Source: Leadbettera azotonutricia ZAS-9 (lineage in GTDB: Bacteria > Spirochaetota > Spirochaetia > Treponematales > Breznakiellaceae). Taken from it: a stretch of DNA of 64,000 bases. Under the pieces are notes generated by a model. That model saw only the letters and a program-made list of their open reading frames with translations. It ran no database searches and had not been told where the DNA came from. The translations under genes were made by a program, and so were the position numbers. The DNA is taken from contig NC_015577.1 in the NCBI RefSeq assembly GCF_000214355.1, forward strand, positions 744,001 through 808,000, written 5' to 3'. This document shows positions 51,782 to 59,905 of this stretch, piece after piece (within the stretch, counting starts at the first letter, position 1; every line of letters starts with the position of its first letter).

Positions 51782-51815
51782 TTACTGATTTGTAATTTAT
51801 ATTACGCGAAAGGAT

Positions 51816-51863
51816 AAAGCACAAGGCTTTGAGTTAATAATTTTCTTAAAGCTTTGTGTCTTT
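51816..51863 (+). terminator. Stem-loop after the binding-protein gene
   Basis: AAAGCACAAGGCTTT (51816-51830) pairs with AAAGCTTTGTGTCTTT (51848-51863) with one G-T pair and a bulge. It lies in the 119-bp gap between the binding-protein and glycosidase genes. Probably a partial terminator or mRNA 3'-end stabiliser. Confidence 0.5.
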
Positions 51864-51900
51864 CATTTAGAAATATTTTATTATTTATTAAGGAGATACT

Positions 51901-54039
51901 ATGAGTTTTTATACTGAAAAGATGGAACAGCTGAAAATGGTTCCTATGAAATCAAATCATCCTAATTGGATATGGAATCGAAGTGATACCCATATTTTTT
52001 TAAAAGTGCCAGAAGCACATGATGCATTTGCTACAGTAGTTGAGCCTGGTAATTCTTTTTCTCCGGGACCAGGATCCTATGGTGTTTCTACATGGGTTAC
52101 TGTGGATAATAAGCTTTATGCTCCTGAGAAAATAGATTTAAAGGAAATTCTCTGGGAATTTGAAGATAAAAAGTATCCTATTAGTCATGCTTTGTGGGAT
52201 ACTGGAGATATAAAAATAGATAGTTCATTATTCACTTGGCAGAATGGAGATATAATTGATTATAGAGATTATTTTAGAGTAAAATTATCGAATAATGGTA
52301 AAGTATCAAAAAGAATAAAATTTGATTTAGTTATTAGGTCATTTGGGGCAGCCGGTGGTCCAATTGGAAAATTAAGTGAAAAAGATGGTATTATTTATAT
52401 AAATGGAGCAGCACTGGTTTATGCTGAGACAAAAGGAAAATTTGGTGCTGTAAGTTATGCTGAAAATAAAAAAGATATATCGGAATATTTGCAAAACAAT
52501 CAATTCCCAGAAACCAAAGAAGTTGAAGATTCTGAAAAATGGGCCAGTGGGAGTCTAAGATATGAATTCGATTTAGATGTAGGTGTTGAAAAAATATTTG
52601 ATTTTGCTTTTCATCTTCATGCCGAATGTGATTTATATAGTTGGCTTAAACAATTGACTTTCCCGATTGAGTTTGATATGAAAAAACAAGACTTAATAAG
52701 GAAATGGAATGGATTAACAAAATCAGAATTACATGTACCTGATGAAAGAGTATATGAAACATTCCATGCCCAAATTAATCATTTGTATATGGCTTCTGGA
52801 CTTAATGCACCGCATATATCTCCCATAACGTATCCTACTTGGTGGATGCGTGATTCTGCTTATATATGTACAACGCTAGATCAATGTGGGCTTCATGACT
52901 TTGCAGGAAGATCTGCTCATACAGCTGGACGGTATAATGTTTCTGCCCCTTTTGGTCCGGAGGCAGATCTTCAAGGTTGTAGAATTTGGGTTATAAGTGA
53001 ACATTGGTTATTAACTCGGAATAAGAAATTTTTAGATGATAACTATTCTTATATTACAGAAAACGCTGAAGAAATATTATTAATGATTAATGCTGATAAA
53101 CCTCTTCGTTTTTATTGTGAATCGTTTAATCATCAAACCATAAATTGGCCAGAGGTGGTTTATTCTTGTGCTCCTGCAGAAAATGGTATGGCTAAAGGTC
53201 GCATGGATTTTGTTAATCGAGATTTTTATTGCAATAGCTTTTGCTATTTAGGGTTGCGAAGGGCCGAAATGTGTGCAAAGGAATTGGACAAGACTGATGA
53301 TGAAAAACGTTATGGTGAATCTGCCGCCAAATTACGGAAGGCAATGCTTGATTACGTTCCTGGTCATTTTACTAGAATGGCAGGTTTTAGTAAAGCTATT
53401 GGATCATTTGTTGGTGAAGAGTTAATTTATACTCATCATGATTCTTGTACTACATTTTATCCTGGTACATGGGGTGATTTAAACAATAAAGAACTTCTTG
53501 ATGCCTATGAAAATTATTGGAATAAATATAATTGTCCTAATGGAAAACCTTTTCACGAGGCTCTTTGGACTTATATGGAAATAGGCGATCTTCGTAATCG
53601 TCTTATACTTGGACAAAGAGAAAGAGTCTGGAGTGTTTTGGATTATTATTTTAAAATACAAAATAGTCCTGGTCTTTATACATGGCATGAAAGTAACAAA
53701 GATGAAAACAGTCTTTTCTTAGCGTGGGAAAAAGTACGTGGATGGGAAAAGGCTCCATTTGTTACACCCCATGGCTGGACCGGTTCATTAATGCTAGGGA
53801 TGATGCGGGATATCATGGTACGTGAAGATGACAGAGGAAATATTTATCTTGGTAGTGGTGTGCCTAAATCTTGGATGGATAAACCCTTTTCCATTGATAA
53901 TTTCCCTACATATTATGGAGTTATTTCTTATAGTTACACTCCAAAGGATAAGAAAGTTAAAGTTCATTTGAACAAAACAAGCGAGTGTAAAATCATTTCT
54001 TGTTTCCTTGGTGATGTAAATATCGAAATAGTTTCTTAA
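51901..54039 (+). CDS. Six-hairpin (alpha/alpha6-barrel) glycosidase-like protein
   Basis: 712 residues, AAGGAG before ATG. An N-terminal beta-sandwich-like region (about residues 1-270) is followed by an alpha-helical part with the look of the six-hairpin glycosidase superfamily (GH15/GH63/GH78-like): SPITYPTWWMRDSAYICTTL, AGRYNVSAPFGPEADLQG, FHEALWTYMEIGD, and VTPHGWTGSLMLGMM. A C-terminal beta domain closes it. No signal peptide, so it would act on an imported glycoside. Exact GH family and substrate not identified. AT-rich like its neighbours. Confidence 0.7.
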   Translation: MSFYTEKMEQLKMVPMKSNHPNWIWNRSDTHIFLKVPEAHDAFATVVEPGNSFSPGPGSYGVSTWVTVDNKLYAPEKIDLKEILWEFEDKKYPISHALWDTGDIKIDSSLFTWQNGDIIDYRDYFRVKLSNNGKVSKRIKFDLVIRSFGAAGGPIGKLSEKDGIIYINGAALVYAETKGKFGAVSYAENKKDISEYLQNNQFPETKEVEDSEKWASGSLRYEFDLDVGVEKIFDFAFHLHAECDLYSWLKQLTFPIEFDMKKQDLIRKWNGLTKSELHVPDERVYETFHAQINHLYMASGLNAPHISPITYPTWWMRDSAYICTTLDQCGLHDFAGRSAHTAGRYNVSAPFGPEADLQGCRIWVISEHWLLTRNKKFLDDNYSYITENAEEILLMINADKPLRFYCESFNHQTINWPEVVYSCAPAENGMAKGRMDFVNRDFYCNSFCYLGLRRAEMCAKELDKTDDEKRYGESAAKLRKAMLDYVPGHFTRMAGFSKAIGSFVGEELIYTHHDSCTTFYPGTWGDLNNKELLDAYENYWNKYNCPNGKPFHEALWTYMEIGDLRNRLILGQRERVWSVLDYYFKIQNSPGLYTWHESNKDENSLFLAWEKVRGWEKAPFVTPHGWTGSLMLGMMRDIMVREDDRGNIYLGSGVPKSWMDKPFSIDNFPTYYGVISYSYTPKDKKVKVHLNKTSECKIISCFLGDVNIEIVS

Positions 54040-54058
54040 AGTTAGTAAAAAGTGGAAT

Positions 54059-54092
54059 ATAGGGGTTTAACTGGATATAGTTAAACCCCTAT
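54059..54092 (+). other. Perfect 14-bp stem-loop between glycosidase and ADP-ribosylglycohydrolase genes
   Basis: ATAGGGGTTTAACT (54059-54072), loop GGATAT, AGTTAAACCCCTAT (54079-54092). There is no T tract, so it may be a processing or stabilising hairpin, or a regulator site, rather than a terminator. Confidence 0.7.
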
Positions 54093-54114
54093 TAGGATAT
54101 ACATTGGGGGTAAT

Positions 54115-55464
54115 ATGGATACTAGGTGGATGACTCTTTCGGAGACCGTTAAAATTGAATTGTATCAAAGTATGGAAGAAGGGAGAGATGTAAAAAGCTT
54201 TGAAGAAGATGTAGAGCAAATTCTTGAAAATTTTAAAATTGGTCAATTAAGGGAGGAAGATGCGAGGATTTTAATAGATCGAATAAAAAATTCACCTATT
54301 AAGGTTGATTATTCATATTTTGAACCTGTAGCCTTACTTGAAATAAAAAAATTAAAGCCCAAAAAGGAAAAAACGACTTTAAATAAATTTGATAAAAATT
54401 CATATTATAATAAGATTTATGGTGCTTGGCTAGGGCGCTGTGCTGGTTGTTTATTAGGGCAGCCTGTTGAAGGATGGATGAGTAATAGAATTCTTGGAAT
54501 GTTAAAGGAAACAGGAAATTATCCAATTCATAATTATTTATCCTCTGCAGTTGATAAAACTATTCGACAAAAATATAGTATTGTTGATGAAGGACACGTG
54601 TATGGAAGTAATTTTATTAATTGGATTAATAATGTCTCCTATATGCCGGAGGATGATGATACCAATTATACAATTTTATATTTGAAAATTTTGGAAACTT
54701 ATGGTAGAGATTTTACCAGTGAAAATGTTGCACATAGCTGGTTGATGGATGTACCAATTTATCATGTTTGTACAGCAGAGCGTGTTGCTTATATGAATTT
54801 AGTTAATAGAATCCTTCCTCCTCTCTCTGGATCATATTACAATGCCTATAGGGAGTGGATAGGAGCTCAAATAAGAGCAGATTTGTTTGGCTATATTAAT
54901 CCTGGAGATACTGAAATGGCAGCTGAATTTGCATGGCGTGATGCAAGAATAAGTCATGTAAAAAATGGAATTTATGGAGAGATGTTCTGTGCGGCAATGA
55001 TTGCGCGTGGAGCTGTAAGTGATGACATAATTGATATTATTAAACAAGGTCTTGGCGAGATTCCTGAAAAGTCTCGATTAACAGAAGGTATTGAAAAAGT
55101 TCTTAATTGGTTTAAGCAGGGATTATCATGGGAAAAGGCACTGGAAAAAATACATTTATTATATGATGAGGGTAACAATCATCATTGGTGTCATACTATA
55201 TCAAATGCAATGATTTGTACTATAGCTCTTCTTTGGGGAGAAAAAGATCTTGAAAAAACAATAGGGATAGCTGTATGTGCTGGTTTTGATACTGATTGTA
55301 ATGCTGCTACCACAGGTTCAATTATTGGTATTATTAATGGAGCTTCAAATTTACCAGAGAAATGGATTGCTCCTTTAAATAATAAAGTCAAATCTGGTAT
55401 AGATGGTTTTGGCCTTACAGAGATATCTGAATTGGCTGAAAGAACAATGAAAATAGTAAAATAA
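54115..55464 (+). CDS. ADP-ribosylglycohydrolase family protein A (AT-rich paralogue)
   Basis: 449 residues. An N-terminal helical extension of about 95 residues is followed by a DraG/ARH-like domain: IYGAWLGRCAGCLLGQPVEG, the metal-binding MPEDDDTNYTILYL, and CAGFDTDCNAATTGSIIG. All three metal motifs are intact. Family members remove ADP-ribose from proteins or nucleic acids, or hydrolyse related N-glycosides. It is highly similar, motif by motif and with almost the same length, to the gene at 58536. Last gene of the AT-rich operon. Confidence 0.88.
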   Translation: MDTRWMTLSETVKIELYQSMEEGRDVKSFEEDVEQILENFKIGQLREEDARILIDRIKNSPIKVDYSYFEPVALLEIKKLKPKKEKTTLNKFDKNSYYNKIYGAWLGRCAGCLLGQPVEGWMSNRILGMLKETGNYPIHNYLSSAVDKTIRQKYSIVDEGHVYGSNFINWINNVSYMPEDDDTNYTILYLKILETYGRDFTSENVAHSWLMDVPIYHVCTAERVAYMNLVNRILPPLSGSYYNAYREWIGAQIRADLFGYINPGDTEMAAEFAWRDARISHVKNGIYGEMFCAAMIARGAVSDDIIDIIKQGLGEIPEKSRLTEGIEKVLNWFKQGLSWEKALEKIHLLYDEGNNHHWCHTISNAMICTIALLWGEKDLEKTIGIAVCAGFDTDCNAATTGSIIGIINGASNLPEKWIAPLNNKVKSGIDGFGLTEISELAERTMKIVK

Positions 55465-55485
55465 GAGAAGGATCTGATAGACTAA

Positions 55486-55611
55486 ATACTGGATCAGACA
55501 GGCATTAAAAGGAGTACCAATGAAGTCTTGGGACAAGAGGGATTATTAAAGTGGCTTACAGATAAATTGAGTAAGTATCAAAAAAATATTGTGAAACTAT
55601 GTTTCAATTAA
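55486..55611 (+). mobile_element. Possible IS256-type transposase remnant
   Basis: A 42-codon open stretch encodes NEVLGQEGLLKWLTDKLSKY, like the LGxDGLLKxLTKxL start of IS256/mutator transposases, then stops. No terminal repeats or the DDE core are present. The surrounding gap 55465-55700 holds nothing else recognisable. A tentative call. Confidence 0.33.
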
Positions 55612-55700
55612 CCTCGGAAAGAAATTTATTAAAATTTACTATACAAGTGTTAATATATTAAGTTAAAAAGTATATGTTATATCAATGGTAAGGATAATTA

Positions 55701-56621
55701 ATGGAACAGGACAATGCCGGGCTGCTTAAACGCCTGAGGAAACCTTCGGGTAAGGATATTGATGTGATCATTGATACCGATACCTATAATGAGATTGATG
55801 ACCAGTTTGCCCTGGCATTTCTGATTAAATCTGATGAGAGGCTCCACCTTAAAGGCATTTATGCCGCCCCGTTTTATAATGCCAATTCATCAAGCCCTGC
55901 TGATGGCATGGAAAAAAGCTATGATGAAATTTTAAATATCCTTACCCTTATGAAGCGTGAAGATCTAAAGGGGATAGTTAAAAAAGGTTCCACAAAATAC
56001 CTTCCTTTGGAAACCGAAGCTGTAGATTCACCTGCTGCAAAGCATCTCGCAGAAATAGCTATGTCTTACACCGAGGATAAACCTCTTTATATTGTTGCAA
56101 TTGGCGCAATTACGAATATTGCTTCGGCTTTGATCCTCAGGCCGGAAATAAAAGATCGCATTGTCCTGGTTTGGCTGGGAGGCCATGCCCACCATTGGCC
56201 CGATACCAAAGAATTCAATATGTTTCAGGATGTAGCAGCTGCCCGTGTTGTTTTTGGCTGCGGCATTGCACTTGTGCAGCTCCCCTGTATGGGGGTAGTG
56301 TCTTCCTTCACTGTGAGCGGACCGGAGCTGGAATATTGGCTCCGGGGGAAAAATGAGCTTTGCGATTATTTAACCGAGTATACAACAAAATCGGCTATTA
56401 AAGACGGAGGCATGCCCAACTGGACAAGGGTTGTCTGGGATGTAACAGCTGTTGCCTGGCTATTGGATGGAGACTATATGCTGGACAGGCTTGAGCCAAG
56501 TCCCATCCCCCAATACGATCATCATTATGGTTTTGATCCAAACCGCCATTTTATCCGCTATGTGTACCATATCAACCGGGATAAGCTTTTCAAAACTCTT
56601 TTTGATACACTGGCGAAATAA
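55701..56621 (+). CDS. Nucleoside hydrolase (IunH family)
   Basis: 306 residues. Calcium-binding N-terminal motif in the variant form DVIIDTDTYNEIDDQFALAF (instead of DPGxDD); a later LVWLGGHAHHWPDTKEFNM and the C-terminal VWDVTAVAWLLDGDYM. It splits the N-glycosidic bond of a nucleoside to give ribose and a base. G+C is back to an intermediate level. Fits a pathway with ribokinase and the ADP-ribosylglycohydrolases. Confidence 0.9.
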   Translation: MEQDNAGLLKRLRKPSGKDIDVIIDTDTYNEIDDQFALAFLIKSDERLHLKGIYAAPFYNANSSSPADGMEKSYDEILNILTLMKREDLKGIVKKGSTKYLPLETEAVDSPAAKHLAEIAMSYTEDKPLYIVAIGAITNIASALILRPEIKDRIVLVWLGGHAHHWPDTKEFNMFQDVAAARVVFGCGIALVQLPCMGVVSSFTVSGPELEYWLRGKNELCDYLTEYTTKSAIKDGGMPNWTRVVWDVTAVAWLLDGDYMLDRLEPSPIPQYDHHYGFDPNRHFIRYVYHINRDKLFKTLFDTLAK

Positions 56622-56625
56622 TTTC

Positions 56626-57192
56626 TCACCATGCCCTGACTTTTGCTTCCTCAGAGGCAAGGACATTGACTGTATCTCCGGATTGCTCGACCACATATAA
56701 CCCTTGGTTAAGGGTGTAGTTTAGTACATTGTTGGGAATAATTGCCCCTGCGATGGCGCCGTAAAGCTTCCGTTTGTCATTGTGCAGATCTGCTCATTGG
56801 CGCAATTTTTCCATGCGTTCAATATGCTCAAGAATATCCTTATTATTGGGTTGGGATTTAATCTCCACTGCCATGGCACAGTCTCCGTTCTCAAGGAGAA
56901 TATCAATTTCGGTAAAAATTTGATGAATGGTATCTTGGATAAGTATATGATCTGAAGATTTTCCAAAGGTATAGCCGAATTGATGGAATTTTTTGTGTAG
57001 GTTTGGGATGAACATATATTCAATAACACTTCCAAATTTTCGCCCCAAGTCGCTGACAATTTTTTTTGTTTCTTTAAATTTTTTGTCGGTTTCCTGGAAC
57101 ATAGCCCAAACCTTTTCAAAGTTAATTCTGAGTCGTGCTGTATCTGTGCTTCCGTCTCTGCTTCTCTTGAATAATAAAAATATACCATACAA
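56626..57192 (-). pseudogene. DUF3782-like PD-(D/E)XK-type protein, broken by one stop codon
   Basis: Reading leftward from 57192: MYGIFLLFKRSRDGS, a coiled-coil stretch FQETDKKFKETKKIVSDLGR, then the nuclease-like core FTEIDILLENGDCAMAVEIK. An in-frame TGA (56794-56796) follows MEKLRQ, after which the same frame continues ADLHNDKRKLYGAIAGAII to EEAKVRAW and the natural stop at 56626. The homologous fragment at 31104 has TYADLHND in that place, so the stop replaces a sense codon. A single nonsense mutation or a sequencing error explains it. Total 189 codons. Confidence 0.75.
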
Positions 57193-57194
57193 GC

Positions 57195-57220
57195 GTTAAG
57201 ATGTCAAGGATAAAAATTTG
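57195..57220 (+). repeat. Left direct repeat flanking the DUF1016 gene
   Basis: GTTAAGATGTCAAG, then GATAAAAATTTG. The right copy at 58456-58480 differs by one base and one missing A. Confidence 0.7.
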
Positions 57221-57425
57221 GACATACCAAAAAATTCAAACGCAATTATTGAGAAAATCTGCTCCCGGTGAGTTGCCAAAATCTTCGACCCACTTTTCTT
57301 CCTTTTAGAGCCAGGAGGACTACTAGAGGATGTCCAACCTTACAAGTCCTATTGTAGATTGACAACTTGAAATCCTCTACGGAAACCTGGATAATAATGC
57401 AAAATATATGGGGATTTAGGGTACC

Positions 57426-58460
57426 ATGGATAAGTTGATAAAGGCCGACAAAGTATATATTGAATTTATCCGCGATATAAAGCAACGCATACAAACCGCG
57501 CAAATAAAAGCATCGGTAGCGGTAAATCATGGGTTGATAGAGCTTTATTGGGATATAGACGCAAGTATTGTCGTGAAGCAGAAACAAACTGCTTGGGGCG
57601 ACGGCTTCTTGAAACAGATGAGCGTAGATTTACAACATGATTTTCTTGATATGAAAGGATTCTCCGTTACTAACCTAAAATATATGCGGCTATGGTTTTC
57701 ATTCTGGTCTATAGAAACAATTGGTCAACAAGTTGTTGACCAATTAGGGCAAATCCCCTGGGGCCATAATCTGGTAATTATATCGAAAATTAAGGATCAG
57801 CAGGAAGCTCTATTTTATGTCCAGAAAACCATCGAAAACAACTGGTCCAGAGCGGTTCTGACCCATCAGATTGAGGGGAAACTATTCCAGCGTAGCGGGA
57901 AGGCAATAAACAATTTTGAAGTAATGCTTCCCAAACCGCAATCAGACCTTGCCAGAGAAACCCTTAAAGACCCCTATATGTTTGATTTCCTTATGCTCCG
58001 GGAAAAACACGGTGAGCGGGAACTTGAAAATGCCCTGGTGGATCAGGTTACCCGCTTTCTCATGGAACTGGGTGCCGGTTTTTCATTTCTGGGGCACCAG
58101 TATAAAATAACTGTTGGGGATGAAAATTTTTATCCAGATATGCTTTTTTATCACACCCGGCTTCATTGTTATGTAGTTGTGGAGTTAAAGGCGGTTAAAT
58201 TTAAGCCTGAATTCGCCGGGAAGCTTAATTTTTATATCTCTGCTGTTGATGGGATATTGAGGACAGAAGGGGATAACCCGACCATCGGCATGTTGATTTG
58301 CAAGTCAAAGAACAAAACAATTGTGGAATATGCTTTAAAGAACATTAACAAACCGATTGGTGTCAGTGAATACGGGATAAGCAGGGTTTTGCCTGATGAA
58401 TACAAGTCATCGCTGCCGAGTATTGAGGAGATTGAGGCGGAGTTGGAGGGGGTGGGTTAA
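57426..58460 (+). CDS. DUF1016 family (YhcG-like) PD-(D/E)XK nuclease
   Basis: 344 residues. The N-terminal DUF1016_N part (IKASVAVNHGLIELYWDI, FSVTNLKYMRLWFSFW) is followed by a PDDEXK nuclease domain (LGAGFSFLGHQYKITVGDEN, FYPDMLFYHTRLHCYVVVEL, LKAVKFKPEFAGKLNFY), with the catalytic Asp and ExK in place. Such proteins are linked to mobile DNA and restriction-like systems. The gene is bracketed by near-identical 25-26 bp direct repeats and interrupts a metabolic region, which suggests a mobile cassette. The gap 57193-57425 upstream holds only the left repeat and a TAGAGGAT/ATCCTCTA inverted pair. Confidence 0.9.
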   Translation: MDKLIKADKVYIEFIRDIKQRIQTAQIKASVAVNHGLIELYWDIDASIVVKQKQTAWGDGFLKQMSVDLQHDFLDMKGFSVTNLKYMRLWFSFWSIETIGQQVVDQLGQIPWGHNLVIISKIKDQQEALFYVQKTIENNWSRAVLTHQIEGKLFQRSGKAINNFEVMLPKPQSDLARETLKDPYMFDFLMLREKHGERELENALVDQVTRFLMELGAGFSFLGHQYKITVGDENFYPDMLFYHTRLHCYVVVELKAVKFKPEFAGKLNFYISAVDGILRTEGDNPTIGMLICKSKNKTIVEYALKNINKPIGVSEYGISRVLPDEYKSSLPSIEEIEAELEGVG

Positions 58461-58480
58461 GATGTCAAGCATAAAATTTG
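58456..58480 (+). repeat. Right direct repeat flanking the DUF1016 gene
   Basis: GTTAAGATGTCAAG, then CATAAAATTTG. It overlaps the last codons of the DUF1016 gene and pairs with 57195-57220. Confidence 0.7.
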
Positions 58481-58535
58481 TAATATAGCGATTTTATCTC
58501 AATAAGAGTATACTTACCTATTCAGGAGATTCATC

Positions 58536-59888
58536 ATGAACCATCTTTGGCTCACCCTTTCCGAAACGGTGTTGATAGAACTGGAACAAAGCGCTGACGA
58601 AGGTAGGGATGTCCGGGCTTTTGCTGATGAGGCCCATCTTATCCATGAGATGTTCGGCCAGGGAAAACTTATGGAGGACGAGGCCAGGCGTTTGCTGGAT
58701 AAGATCCGCGAAGCTCCCATCGCTTCCGATTTTTCCTTTATTGAACCAAATTGCCTTGAGGGGATAAAAAAAGCCCGCCCCGGGAATCGCAAAACGGATA
58801 ATTCTGGCAAACCCAGGGGCGGGGAGTTGTACGACAAGATTTATGGCGCATGGCTGGCGAGGTGCGCCGGCTGTTTGCTTGGGCAGCCTGTTGAGGGCTG
58901 GCGAAGGGGGCGCATAACCGGGCTGCTCAAAGAAACGGATAATTATCCTGTAAAGAAATATATTTCGTCAAACGTTGGCGAAGCATTGCGGGCAAAATAC
59001 CGCATTGCTGACGAGGGCAATGTTTACGGCAGCAATAAAATTAACTGGATCAATAATGTTTTGCATATGCCCGAGGATGATGACACTAATTATACTATCC
59101 TCTATTTAAAGACTTTGGAAACTTATGGCCGCAATTTTACTTCTGATGATGTATCGGCAAGCTGGCTTATGAATGTGCCCCTCCTTCATGTGTGCACTGC
59201 TGAGCGGGTTGCTTATCATAATTTTACCAACCAGATAACGCCGCCCCTTTCGGGTTCCTATTATAATGCATACCGTGAATGGATAGGCGCCCAAATCCGT
59301 GCCGATTTTTTTGGCTACATTAATCCAAGCGATCCGGAAACAGCCGCAGAATATGCCTGGCGTGACGCAAGGATAAGCCATGTAAAAAATGGCATTTATG
59401 GGGAGATGTTTGTGGCCGCTATGCTTGCCCGTGCTGCAATCGACAGCGGCATAAAAGATATCATTGATGCGGGCCTTGGGGAAATTCCGGAAAAATCCCG
59501 CCTGACCGAGGGCGTCAAAAAAGTTTTGGCCTGGTATGATGAGGGCATAAATTGGGAACAAGCTGTTGAAAGAATCAACCAGCTTTGGGATGAAAGCAAT
59601 GGCCATCATTGGTGCCATACAATATCGAATGCAATGATTTGCACTGCGGGCCTTCTCTGGGGGGACGGGGATCTTGAAAAAACCATAGGGATAACCATCT
59701 GCGCAGGCTTCGATACAGACTGCAATGCGGCCACAACGGGGTCTATTATTGGCATGATGAAGGGCGCAAAAGGCTTGAGCGAGCAATGGATTAAACCGTT
59801 GGGCAACAAAATTAAATCGGGCATTGATGGTTTCGGTCTGACCGAAATATCAGAGTTGGCTGAGCGGACAGTTAATCTGATCCAGTAA
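58536..59888 (+). CDS. ADP-ribosylglycohydrolase family protein B
   Basis: 450 residues with the same layout as paralogue A: N-terminal helical extension (MNHLWLTLSETVLIELEQSA), then IYGAWLARCAGCLLGQPVEG, MPEDDDTNYTILYL, and CAGFDTDCNAATTGSIIG. Long blocks such as SGSYYNAYREWIGAQIRAD and GEIPEKSRLTEG are identical in both. Codon use is clearly more G+C-rich than in A. Preceded by AGGAGA. It probably forms a unit with the GNAT gene 5-17 bp downstream. Confidence 0.9.
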   Translation: MNHLWLTLSETVLIELEQSADEGRDVRAFADEAHLIHEMFGQGKLMEDEARRLLDKIREAPIASDFSFIEPNCLEGIKKARPGNRKTDNSGKPRGGELYDKIYGAWLARCAGCLLGQPVEGWRRGRITGLLKETDNYPVKKYISSNVGEALRAKYRIADEGNVYGSNKINWINNVLHMPEDDDTNYTILYLKTLETYGRNFTSDDVSASWLMNVPLLHVCTAERVAYHNFTNQITPPLSGSYYNAYREWIGAQIRADFFGYINPSDPETAAEYAWRDARISHVKNGIYGEMFVAAMLARAAIDSGIKDIIDAGLGEIPEKSRLTEGVKKVLAWYDEGINWEQAVERINQLWDESNGHHWCHTISNAMICTAGLLWGDGDLEKTIGITICAGFDTDCNAATTGSIIGMMKGAKGLSEQWIKPLGNKIKSGIDGFGLTEISELAERTVNLIQ

Positions 59889-59905
59889 TTAATATGAGGA
59901 CTGCT

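Noticed and set aside
57318-57400. TAGAGGAT / ATCCTCTA inverted pair as insertion-sequence ends
   Set aside because: The arms are only 8 bp, about 40 bp apart, with no transposase between; probably chance.
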